Both the position numbers and the translations under genes were made by a program. The notes beneath the pieces are model-generated. The model was not told the origin of the DNA. It ran no database searches and saw only the letters and a list, made by a program, of their open reading frames with translations. Positions 8,866 to 17,170 of a stretch of DNA of 64,000 nt are shown here, piece after piece (position 1 is the first letter of the stretch; each line of letters begins with the position of its first letter). Origin of the DNA: Fulvivirga marina (GTDB lineage: Bacteria; Bacteroidota; Bacteroidia; Cytophagales; Cyclobacteriaceae); contig NZ_JAEUGD010000019.1 in the NCBI RefSeq assembly GCF_016775155.1, forward strand, positions 75,264 to 139,263, read 5' to 3'.

Positions 8866-10335
8866 ATGAAAAAAATACTATTCGCCCTTCTTTTACTTAT
8901 TGTTGTAATTGTTGGTTATATTTTATACAACACCTTCACTTTTCCATCCAAACAAATTACAGTGGCCCCTGCTTCTAAAATAAGCATCCCCGCAGATGCA
9001 AAGGAGCACCTGGCAAAGGCCCTTACAATCCGTACTATATCGAATGAAAACCCAGAAGATTTTGACTCAACCGCATTTTACGAATTCGGGCAATTCGTAA
9101 AAAACACCTATCCCTTGACCGATTCGCTTTTAGAGTTAACCAACATCAATGAGTTCAGCATGATATTCAAATGGGAAGGCTCGGACACATCACTCAAGCC
9201 AGTGATACTTATGGGGCACCTCGATGTAGTGCCTGTAGCTACAGAAAACCTTGAAAAATGGTATATTGATCCCTTTGCTGGTATCATCAAAGATGGAGTT
9301 ATCTGGGGGCGTGGCGCCATTGATGACAAGATAAGCGTAATTGGCAACCTGGAAGCTGTAGAGCTACTCCTGAAAGAAGGAGTAAAACCCCAACGTACTA
9401 TTTACCTTTGTTACGGCCATGATGAAGAGCTTGGAGGTCTAAACGGTGCTGTAGCTATTGTAAAGTACCTGAAAGAAAAAGATGTAGAAGCCGAATTTGT
9501 GCTCGATGAAGGTTTTGCCATTACCCAGGGACTAATACCTGGAACTGATAAAGATATTGCTCTCATTGGTACGGCGGAAAAAGGCTTTGTGACCTTAAAC
9601 CTGTCAATAGCCATCGAGGGTGGGCACTCATCTATGCCGAAGGAAGAAACAGCTATTGATGCCATTTCCAAAGCAGTGGCAAGGTTAAAGGATAACCCAT
9701 TCCCTGCCGAAATAACCCAACCCGTGCAGGACTTCATGAGTCACATCGGTCCTGAAATGCCTTTCACACAGAAAATGGCATTTGCCAACCCCACCATTTT
9801 CAGGCCCATGATCATAAGTACTTTGGAAAAGAAACCATCCGGTAATGCATTGATCAGGACCACCACTGCTCCTACCATCATCAATGGTGGAATCAAAGAA
9901 AACGTGATCCCTTATGAGGCGCATGCTTCTATAAACTTTAGAATATTGCCGGGTACCAGCATCGAAGATGTTAAGGAGCACGTGATCAACACCATAGCCG
10001 ATGATCGCATAGAAGTAAAGGAAGGTTCGTTCAACAGTGAGGCACCCAAGTCATCAAGTGTTAATTCTTTTGGCTATAACACTATTCATACTACCATAAA
10101 GCAAATATTCCCTCAAGTGGTCGTTACACCCAACCTCGTTATAGGTGCAACTGATTCTCGCTATTACTATCCACTAAGCAGCAATGTTTATCGTTTTACA
10201 CCATTCTATCTTAACAGTGAAAACATTAGCACATTTCATGGTATTAATGAGCGTATATCCGTTAATGACTTTGAAAATGCCATCCGGTTTTATGCACAGT
10301 TGATCAGAAACTCTATTGAACTCAACCATCAGTAA
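8866..10335 (+). CDS. M20 family metallopeptidase (PM20D1/carboxypeptidase S-like)
   Basis: A 489-residue zinc peptidase with an N-terminal membrane anchor or signal (MKKILFALLLLIVVIVGYIL). Metal and catalytic motifs of peptidase family M20A are present in order: GHLDVVPV (His ligand and catalytic Asp), WGRGAIDDK (bridging Asp), GHDEELGG (Glu base and ligand), LDEG, and a C-terminal FHGINERI segment carrying the last His. Length and motifs match carboxypeptidase S and the mammalian N-acyl-amino-acid hydrolase PM20D1. Probably periplasmic or membrane-bound, cleaving small peptides or N-acyl amino acids. Its TAA stop overlaps the next gene's ATG (TAATG), indicating translational coupling. Confidence 0.88.
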   Translation: MKKILFALLLLIVVIVGYILYNTFTFPSKQITVAPASKISIPADAKEHLAKALTIRTISNENPEDFDSTAFYEFGQFVKNTYPLTDSLLELTNINEFSMIFKWEGSDTSLKPVILMGHLDVVPVATENLEKWYIDPFAGIIKDGVIWGRGAIDDKISVIGNLEAVELLLKEGVKPQRTIYLCYGHDEELGGLNGAVAIVKYLKEKDVEAEFVLDEGFAITQGLIPGTDKDIALIGTAEKGFVTLNLSIAIEGGHSSMPKEETAIDAISKAVARLKDNPFPAEITQPVQDFMSHIGPEMPFTQKMAFANPTIFRPMIISTLEKKPSGNALIRTTTAPTIINGGIKENVIPYEAHASINFRILPGTSIEDVKEHVINTIADDRIEVKEGSFNSEAPKSSSVNSFGYNTIHTTIKQIFPQVVVTPNLVIGATDSRYYYPLSSNVYRFTPFYLNSENISTFHGINERISVNDFENAIRFYAQLIRNSIELNHQ

Positions 10336-10718
10336 TGTTTAAATTTCAAATAAAATACTTATTGCTGACTATCGGTTTGCTGATCACTGAAGTGCTTATT
10401 GCCCTATATGTGCATGATAGTATCATAAGACCCTACATCGGGGATTTATTGGTGGTTATACTGATCTATAGCTTTTTCAGAACCTTCCTCAACGTACCTG
10501 TCTTCAAGCTGGCCTTAGCTGTGCTTCTTTTTGCATATGCAGTAGAAATTGCTCAATACTTCAGGTTGGTCTACATCTTAGGCCTCGAAGAGTATAAGAT
10601 TGCCAGAATAATTATTGGAGTATCTTTCGAATGGCTGGACCTAATAGCCTATACCGCCGGCATAATTGTGGTCTTAATGTTCGAGCCTAAAGAAAACAAG
10701 GTGGTAGAATCAACCTAA
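10335..10718 (+). CDS. DUF2809 family membrane protein
   Basis: A 127-residue protein with about four transmembrane helices. The pattern RPYIGDLLVVILIYSFFRTF followed by FAYAVEIAQYF and the late FEWLDLIAYTAG matches the DUF2809 family (VanZ-like layout) as I know it. The family has no established function. It overlaps the stop codon of the M20 peptidase by one base, so it is almost certainly co-translated with it. Confidence 0.75.
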   Translation: MFKFQIKYLLLTIGLLITEVLIALYVHDSIIRPYIGDLLVVILIYSFFRTFLNVPVFKLALAVLLFAYAVEIAQYFRLVYILGLEEYKIARIIIGVSFEWLDLIAYTAGIIVVLMFEPKENKVVEST

Positions 10719-10749
10719 TGGAGATCTATTAACTATATCACTTCACCAT

Positions 10750-11190
10750 ATGGAGATCAAACAGCTAGGTAAGCATGATACCCTTTTATTCCAAAAACTT
10801 ATCGAACTCTTTCGTGAAGTGTTTGAAGACAACCAGCCCTGGATTGGGCAGCAGGAACAATACACCCCTTTGTTAAGGTCTGATTTTATAGTCTATGTCA
10901 TCCTGGATGGCGGGCAAGTCCTCGGTGGGCTTACAGCTTATGAACTGGCTGATTATTACTCAGGGATACCGGAAATTTTCATCTACGATATCGCCATCAA
11001 AAGCGAACACCAAAGGAAAGGATTGGGGGAAATGCTGCTAGAGAAAATTTTAAAATATGGCCGGTCTATTGGCGCCAGAGAAATATTCGTAATGGCCCAC
11101 GCAGAAGATCAACACGCCCTGGATTTTTACAAGAAAACCGGTGGTGAGAGTGAAACTGTAATTAGCTTTACATATAAACCAACTAAATAA
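10750..11190 (+). CDS. GNAT acetyltransferase, AAC(3)-I-like
   Basis: A 146-residue GNAT protein. The arrangement GGLTAYEL, then IFIYDIAIKSEHQRKGLGEMLL (motif A with R-K-G-L-G), then GAREIFVMAHAEDQHALDFYKKTGG, is that of the AAC(3)-I aminoglycoside 3-N-acetyltransferase group. Many chromosomal relatives exist that have never been tied to resistance, so substrate use should not be assumed. It lies 31 bp after the DUF2809 gene and may be the last gene of that unit. Confidence 0.72.
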   Translation: MEIKQLGKHDTLLFQKLIELFREVFEDNQPWIGQQEQYTPLLRSDFIVYVILDGGQVLGGLTAYELADYYSGIPEIFIYDIAIKSEHQRKGLGEMLLEKILKYGRSIGAREIFVMAHAEDQHALDFYKKTGGESETVISFTYKPTK

Positions 11191-11264
11191 GCTATACACC
11201 ACTCGATGCTTTCCTCATTACTAATCAATCATTTATACTTATATTGCATCTTTAAGTTGATGCA

Positions 11265-11795
11265 TTGAAACGACGATTACTTGTAATAGCACTTCTACTA
11301 TGTATGGTGGCTCCGTTTCTCGGAACCTTCACGTGGCTGAGCTATGAAAAAAAACAGGTAAGAAAAGAGCTAAAAAAACAGTTGATAGCTGGCATTGACA
11401 AAAGCGAACTTGTGCTTCTTAAGTTCACACCAAAGCAAAACAGTAAGCTGAACTGGGAGCATGAAAAAGAGTTTGAATTCAATGGCCAGATGTATGATGT
11501 TGTTGCCAAAGATACAATAGACGGGGTTATACATTATTGGTGTTGGTGGGACCATGAAGAAACTCAACTCAACAAAAAGCTGCAAAATCTACTGGCAAAC
11601 GCCCTGGGTGGGGATATGGAACGTGAGCAAAGGAAAGGTAAAACAATTCGTTTTTACAGTTCTTTGTTTTTCAGCCAAAATACAGCGCTATTATTCCAAT
11701 CCAATGGTGAAGAAATAGAAAAGCACTACACTTATACACGGGAAGCATACTTTCATACGCTTTCTCCTCCCATACCTCCTCCTAAAGCAGTCTGA
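11265..11795 (+). CDS. Unknown exported protein, TTG start
   Basis: A 176-residue protein. The frame's signal-like N-terminus (MKRRLLVIALLLCMVAPFLGTF) is only complete with the TTG at 11265; a nearby ATG at 11260 is out of frame. The mature part carries NGQMYDVVAKDTIDGVIHYW, then CWWDHEET, and ends in a proline-rich tail (SPPIPPP). I recall similar short proteins beside TonB-dependent receptors in Bacteroidota, and a TonB receptor gene follows 201 bp downstream, but no function is established. It may be a periplasmic accessory to that receptor; this is inference from position. Confidence 0.6.
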   Translation: MKRRLLVIALLLCMVAPFLGTFTWLSYEKKQVRKELKKQLIAGIDKSELVLLKFTPKQNSKLNWEHEKEFEFNGQMYDVVAKDTIDGVIHYWCWWDHEETQLNKKLQNLLANALGGDMEREQRKGKTIRFYSSLFFSQNTALLFQSNGEEIEKHYTYTREAYFHTLSPPIPPPKAV

Positions 11796-11996
11796 TCTTT
11801 AACATGCTAATTATCGCCATTACCCAATGGTACTTAGAGACTTTTCAAGAGCCTGATATAGTTGTGCAGCAATATTTTCTGCACTAAAGGCTACCGTTTA
11901 ATAACAGATACTCACTCATTTTATGATTGATACGCGCTGTTTATGAAATAACGGACTTGAAAGCCTCGTAATTTTTTACCTATCTAAAACATTATA

Positions 11997-14402
11997 ATGA
12001 ACAGAATAATTTTATTGTGTTTGTTACTGGGTGTATCATACTTTGGATACTCTCAGGTAATAACCATTAAAGATCAACAAACAGGCGAACCACTGGAGAT
12101 GGTAGCCTTAATAAGTAAACAACCTAAAGCCTATGCCACCACTAATGCAGAAGGGAAAGCCGATATTTCTTCCTTCCGGGGAGCAGAAAAAATCATCATC
12201 CATCTGATTGGCTATAAAAGAGTAACAAAAAGCTATGATGAACTACAGCATGAATCATTTAATTTAAACCTTGCGCATTCGGAATTCACTATGGAAGAAG
12301 TGGTTGTATCAGCCACCAAGTGGAACCAATCGTCAACTGAAGTACCTTCTAAGGTTATTGCAATTTCACCGGAAGAAGTTGCCTTACAAAACCCGCAAAC
12401 AGCGGCCGACCTGCTTAACATATCCGGCAAGGTCTTCATCCAAAAAAGCCAGCAAGGTGGAGGCAGTCCCATGATCCGCGGGTTTGCTACCAACAGGCTG
12501 CTATACTCGGTAGACGGGGTAAGAATGAACACTGCCATATTCAGAGGAGGAAACCTGCAGAATGTCATTTCACTGGATCCGTTTGCCATAGAAAATGCCG
12601 AGGTACTCTTTGGGCCCGGATCGATCATCTATGGTAGTGATGCCATTGGTGGTGTGATGAGCTTCCAAACCTTGAAACCTCAACTGTCCATTTCAGACAA
12701 GCACCTGATAACCGGCAAAGCGGTAACGAGATACTCATCAGCCAACAATGAAAAAACGGGGCATTTTGATATCAATGTAGGCTGGAAAAAGTGGGCGTCG
12801 GTAACGAGTATCAGTGCTAACAACTACGGAGACCTTCGTATGGGTAGCCACGGCCCTGATGAGTACCTACGGCCGGTTTATGTACAACGACAAGATAGTA
12901 TGGATGTAGTGGTCACCAATAACGATCCTCAGGTACAGGCTCCATCTGGCTATACGCAAATCAATATGATGCAAAAGCTACGGTTCAACCCCAATGATCA
13001 CTGGGATATTGAATACGGCCTCCACTATTCAGAGACTTCGGATTATGCTCGCTATGACAGACACATCCGCTACAAGAAAGGCCTCCCCAGGTATGGAGAA
13101 TGGAGCTATGGTCCTCAAAAGTGGCTGATGAACAACCTGAATATTAGCTATTCCAGTGTTGGCAGATTCTTTGATGAAGCTACCTTAAGGCTAGCCTGGC
13201 AATCCTTTGAGGAAAGCCGTATTAGCCGTAACTTTAATGATAATATAAGAGAAACACGTGTTGAAGAAGTAGAGGCTTACTCGGCCAACCTTGATTTCAT
13301 TAAATCTATCCATGACAAAAACCGGTTATACTATGGCATCGAGATAGTGGGAAATGATGTTACCTCAACCGGTATTAATGAAGACATCTCCACAGGCGAG
13401 CGTTCTCCGGGGCCTGCAAGATACCCACAAGCCACATGGTCGTCATACGGCTTATATGTTTCTGACCAACATGACCTGTCAGATGATCTGATGCTACAGG
13501 CTGGTCTGAGGTATAATCAGGTTAAAATCGATGCCTCGTTTGATACCCGCTTCTACCCATTCCCTTTTTCCGATGCTGAACTGAATAATGGAGCTTTAAC
13601 TGGGAGTATAGGTACTGTTTACCGCCCTACCAATACATTGGTGATCAGCCTTAACGCAGCAACCGCGTTCCGCTCGCCTAATGTAGACGACATGGGCAAA
13701 GTATTTGACTCAGAGCCAGGTTCAATAGTAATACCCAACCCCGATCTCAACCCCGAGTATGCCTACAACCTTGACCTGGGTATAGCCAAAACCTTCGATG
13801 ATCTGCTTAAAATCGACATTAGTGGCTACTATACCCGTTTGCAAAATGCACTCACTCGCCGTGATTATACCCTAAATGGTCAGGACAGTATCATGTATGA
13901 TGGCGAGCTGAGCCAGGTACAAGCTATACAAAATGCGGCTACCGCACAGGTTTATGGTATACAGGCCGGTTTTAAACTCAATTTGTCAGATGGTTTCGAA
14001 CTGTCATCTGACTTCAGTTACCAAAAAGGCACTGAGGAGCTTGACAATGGAGAAGAAAGTCCTTCCAGACATGCTGCTCCATGGTTTGGAGTAACCAGGC
14101 TGACCTACAAGTTTGATAAGCTTAACATGCAATTTTATACCCATTACAGTGGAAAAAGAGTGTTTGATGATCTTCCGGAGGAAGAGAAAGGAAAAACGGA
14201 TATTTACGCTATTGATGACGATGGCAACCCTTGGTCACCAGGCTGGTATACCCTAAACTTTAAGGCGAACTATGCATTTGCGGATAACCTGTCCATCAGT
14301 GCGGGGTTAGAAAATATTACAGATCAAAGGTATCGTCCTTATAGTTCAGGAATTGTAGCCCCGGGCAGAAACTTCATCCTATCACTCAAAGCTAACTTTT
14401 AA
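11997..14402 (+). CDS. TonB-dependent receptor, heme/hemoglobin type
   Basis: An 801-residue outer-membrane receptor. It has a signal peptide (1-19), a CarboxypepD_reg-like N-terminal domain (about 20-100, starting ITIKDQQTGEPLEM), a plug domain (about 105-225) containing GGGSPMIRGFATNRLLYSVD, VRMNTAIFRGGNLQNV and YGSDAIGGVM, then a 22-stranded barrel ending in an aromatic-rich C-terminus (FILSLKANF). The plug signature is that of hemoglobin/transferrin/lactoferrin and HmuR-type receptors. The barrel has AFRSPNVDDM and NPDLNPE, reminiscent of the FRAP and NPDL boxes of heme receptors. Heme or metal uptake is therefore likely. No ExbB/TonB genes are in the window. The 201-bp leader holds only a weak 6-bp dyad (11864-11884). 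Confidence 0.85.
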   Translation: MNRIILLCLLLGVSYFGYSQVITIKDQQTGEPLEMVALISKQPKAYATTNAEGKADISSFRGAEKIIIHLIGYKRVTKSYDELQHESFNLNLAHSEFTMEEVVVSATKWNQSSTEVPSKVIAISPEEVALQNPQTAADLLNISGKVFIQKSQQGGGSPMIRGFATNRLLYSVDGVRMNTAIFRGGNLQNVISLDPFAIENAEVLFGPGSIIYGSDAIGGVMSFQTLKPQLSISDKHLITGKAVTRYSSANNEKTGHFDINVGWKKWASVTSISANNYGDLRMGSHGPDEYLRPVYVQRQDSMDVVVTNNDPQVQAPSGYTQINMMQKLRFNPNDHWDIEYGLHYSETSDYARYDRHIRYKKGLPRYGEWSYGPQKWLMNNLNISYSSVGRFFDEATLRLAWQSFEESRISRNFNDNIRETRVEEVEAYSANLDFIKSIHDKNRLYYGIEIVGNDVTSTGINEDISTGERSPGPARYPQATWSSYGLYVSDQHDLSDDLMLQAGLRYNQVKIDASFDTRFYPFPFSDAELNNGALTGSIGTVYRPTNTLVISLNAATAFRSPNVDDMGKVFDSEPGSIVIPNPDLNPEYAYNLDLGIAKTFDDLLKIDISGYYTRLQNALTRRDYTLNGQDSIMYDGELSQVQAIQNAATAQVYGIQAGFKLNLSDGFELSSDFSYQKGTEELDNGEESPSRHAAPWFGVTRLTYKFDKLNMQFYTHYSGKRVFDDLPEEEKGKTDIYAIDDDGNPWSPGWYTLNFKANYAFADNLSISAGLENITDQRYRPYSSGIVAPGRNFILSLKANF

Positions 14403-14496
14403 ATAATAAATCAACTTATTGGGATCACATTGAATAGCACGAGCATACAAAGTTTATATATTGGAAGGAAGTAACGCTTCCCAATCAAGCTCACAA

Positions 14497-14530
14497 AAAA
14501 GCCTCATTCTGAAATCAGAATGAGGCTTTT
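14497..14530. terminator. Bidirectional intrinsic terminator
   Basis: A perfect 16-bp stem, AAAAGCCTCATTCTGA paired with TCAGAATGAGGCTTTT, separated by AA. Runs of A on one side and T on the other let it work on both strands. It lies between the convergent TonB receptor and PorE-like genes. Confidence 0.85.
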
Positions 14531-14548
14531 CACTTATTCTTGTTTTAA

Positions 14549-16888
14549 CTATTTCACTTCTCTTCCGTGCTCGTTAAGATCAACTATCTGAATCTCCACA
14601 CGACGGCTCTCTTCTTTGTTTGAACTTTCAGTTTTTGTAGCACCATACCCTTTGGCTATGATCCTCCTTCGAACCACCCCTTTATGATTAATATAATCAA
14701 GCACAGCAATCGCTCTTTTATTGGAAAGCTCCCTATTAAACTTCTCGTCGCCTTCTGCAGAAGCATAACCAGATATTTGAATGCCTAATTCAGGGTATTT
14801 GTTTAACGTTTCTAATATTTCATTGAGCTGTTGATGATATGACGGCTTCAATTCACTTTTTGCCACATCAAAATAGACTTTTATCACTGCTTTTAGCAAA
14901 GCAGGGTCGTATGTGGTAGACCTCCCCTTATTTCTGTTTTTCTGTTTTTCAGCCTCCTCTGTTACATACATAGTAGGCAGCGAGAATATGGTTTTCCCGT
15001 TCACTACCTTCTGTTCGAACTTACTCTCGTCACTTTCATCATAATAATAAACTCTTGCAGCAGATTCCAATGCACGAGCGTCATCAAAGTTCACATCCTC
15101 AATAGGATTTTTCATATTGATAAGACTAACCAAATAGTCGATACCCTCCTGATCTTGTGCTTCAATCAGATCATTCATGAGGTCATACATATCAATACTG
15201 TCACTTTTTACCAGTGTTGCTTCATGTGTTTTTCTGATATCTGTAACTGCGTCCTCGTGGGTATCATAAAAAGCATTTTTAACCTCTACCTCCTGGCCTA
15301 CAACCACTTCAAACTGTTTAATAGTCTTAAGATATATCTTCTGATATAACTCATAAAAGTAGGTTTGTCCGGGTATGTTAATATTCAGCGTATAAGGCAA
15401 AAAGCCTTCTGACTCAATAATCATATCATAATTTTTCGAAGGAGGCAAAATGATCAGGTAATTACCGGTTTTAGGGTCAGGTTGGTATACAAAATCCAAC
15501 TTCTTACCTGACTCCACATCTACCACATAAATAGTTGTAGGAATAGGTTCATTATTTTCACCATTCAGGATACGCCCTTTGATCATGGTAAGTGGAATAT
15601 TGGCCTCCTCTTCAGGCATATTAATTGAATAGATATCTTGTCCGCCTTGTCCACCTTTTCTGTCAGATGAAAAATATCCCTTTCTACCATCAGCAGTAAG
15701 TGTGAAATAATTATCATTTGCCGTGGTATTTATAGGGTATCCCATATTCTCCGGTGCAGTCCATTTACCATTAAACAAGCGGGTAACGAAAATATCTCTT
15801 CCCCCCATGGTATTATGTCCATCTGATGTAAAAAACAACGTCCACTGATCAGGGTGAATGAAAGGCGCATCTTCATTATATTTAGTGTTTACTTCAGGCC
15901 CCACATTTACAGGCTCACCCCAGTCTCCAGCCTCAGTTTTAACCGATTTGTAAATATCAAGTCCTCCATAGCCTCCAGGTCTGTTACTCGCGAAATACAA
16001 TGTTTTTCCATCAGGAGTAATACTACCGGTAGTCTCTACATGGGATCTGGAGTTGATTTTATTTCCCATAGTTACAGGTGTAGACCAGTCATCACCAGCT
16101 TTATCGATAGTATAAAGATTGCCAGTGCCATCCGCTCCTCCTATAAAGATCAACATTTTCTGGCCATCAGCAGAAATTCCTGCAGTTCCTACATTATAAT
16201 TGGACGCTATCTTAATAGGTTTCGGTTGCGACCAGTTGCCGGAAGTGTTATAAGAAATATAAACCTCCTCAATAAATTTATCACTCGATCTGGTTTTACC
16301 TGTATTAGGGCGTAAAGCTGTAAAAGCCATTACACTTTCATCGGCGGATACCACAGGGTTATATTCAGTATATTGCGAATTAATCACTTGTCCAAGATTA
16401 ACAACTGTAATATCCTTAGGACTGCTCATCAGAGAAAGGGAATTATTGGCTACTTCCAATGCCCGATTCACCTTGGAAATTTCCCCCTGATTTCCCTTCA
16501 ATGCTGCTTTATATTTACCATAGTAATCCAGGGCTTTCTCTATTTGCTCATCTTTGTGGTAAACCTCAGCCAGATCATAATATACATTGGCAGGCAGTTG
16601 GTCCATCCCCTTAGCTATAGCTTTCTCAAAGTAAGGGATAGCCTTGACCTGTTCATTAATTTCAAACATATTTTGGTAACTAACCGCAGTGCGGTAGTAA
16701 ACCACGGGATCGTCCACTCCAGCCTCAATAGCTTCCAGATATAAGGACAATGCCTCCTGATAGTTTCTTATTTTAAAATATTTGTCAGCATCGTACACTT
16801 TTTTATCCACATCCTGACCAAATGCGGTAGTTATGCCCAAAAGCATAAACACTAATAATAAGGTAACTGATGATCTTTTACGTTCCAT
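14549..16888 (-). CDS. porE: PorE-like TPR / PD40 / OmpA outer-membrane protein
   Basis: A 779-residue protein from the ATG at 16888; a TTG 30 bp upstream would only add MKKIEIQLRG before the signal peptide. Order of domains: signal peptide (1-25), TPR repeats (about 30-140), WD40-like PD40 propeller with repeated FASNRPGGYGGLDIY, FFTSDGHNTMGGRDIF and YFSSDRKGGQGGQDIY (about 165-430), a carboxypeptidase-regulatory-like β-sandwich (about 435-520) and an OmpA_C domain (about 660-770). This order matches PorE, the peptidoglycan-linked accessory protein of the type IX secretion system. The OmpA domain keeps LSNKRA (the binding Arg), but the usual Asp of the TD motif is Ala (GYAS). It fits the T9SS cargo encoded nearby. 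Confidence 0.75.
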   Translation of the reverse strand: MERKRSSVTLLLVFMLLGITTAFGQDVDKKVYDADKYFKIRNYQEALSLYLEAIEAGVDDPVVYYRTAVSYQNMFEINEQVKAIPYFEKAIAKGMDQLPANVYYDLAEVYHKDEQIEKALDYYGKYKAALKGNQGEISKVNRALEVANNSLSLMSSPKDITVVNLGQVINSQYTEYNPVVSADESVMAFTALRPNTGKTRSSDKFIEEVYISYNTSGNWSQPKPIKIASNYNVGTAGISADGQKMLIFIGGADGTGNLYTIDKAGDDWSTPVTMGNKINSRSHVETTGSITPDGKTLYFASNRPGGYGGLDIYKSVKTEAGDWGEPVNVGPEVNTKYNEDAPFIHPDQWTLFFTSDGHNTMGGRDIFVTRLFNGKWTAPENMGYPINTTANDNYFTLTADGRKGYFSSDRKGGQGGQDIYSINMPEEEANIPLTMIKGRILNGENNEPIPTTIYVVDVESGKKLDFVYQPDPKTGNYLIILPPSKNYDMIIESEGFLPYTLNINIPGQTYFYELYQKIYLKTIKQFEVVVGQEVEVKNAFYDTHEDAVTDIRKTHEATLVKSDSIDMYDLMNDLIEAQDQEGIDYLVSLINMKNPIEDVNFDDARALESAARVYYYDESDESKFEQKVVNGKTIFSLPTMYVTEEAEKQKNRNKGRSTTYDPALLKAVIKVYFDVAKSELKPSYHQQLNEILETLNKYPELGIQISGYASAEGDEKFNRELSNKRAIAVLDYINHKGVVRRRIIAKGYGATKTESSNKEESRRVEIQIVDLNEHGREVK

Positions 16889-16950
16889 TCCTCTCAATTG
16901 TATTTCAATTTTTTTCAATAATAAAGCAATACCTATGGGGCCTTAACATA

Positions 16951-16958
16951 CAAATTTA
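16951..16958 (-). promoter_or_regulatory. Bacteroidota -7 element for the PorE-like gene
   Basis: Read on the minus strand, TAAATTTG matches TAnnTTTG exactly, about 63 bp before the ATG at 16888. A TTG lies 25 bp further upstream, slightly farther than the usual -33 spacing. Confidence 0.45.
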
Positions 16959-17170
16959 ATCATTTTCTGTTAACATGTTATTCCAATATTTTTTAACATA
17001 ACCAAGCAGTTTATTTAATTAATCACCAAAAGAATTGTAATTTCGCTGCAAATCAGTGGTTAACTGCAAATGATAATCTTCCCCTAATTGCTCATTTTTT
17101 TTATTTAATTGCTATTCTATTCTATTCTAATTATTAAATATTAAATTGTAATTTCCTTTAGAAATATAGT

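Noticed and set aside
11796-11996. Riboswitch before the TonB receptor
   Set aside because: Only a weak 6-bp dyad is present; no cobalamin, TPP or other riboswitch core could be recognised.
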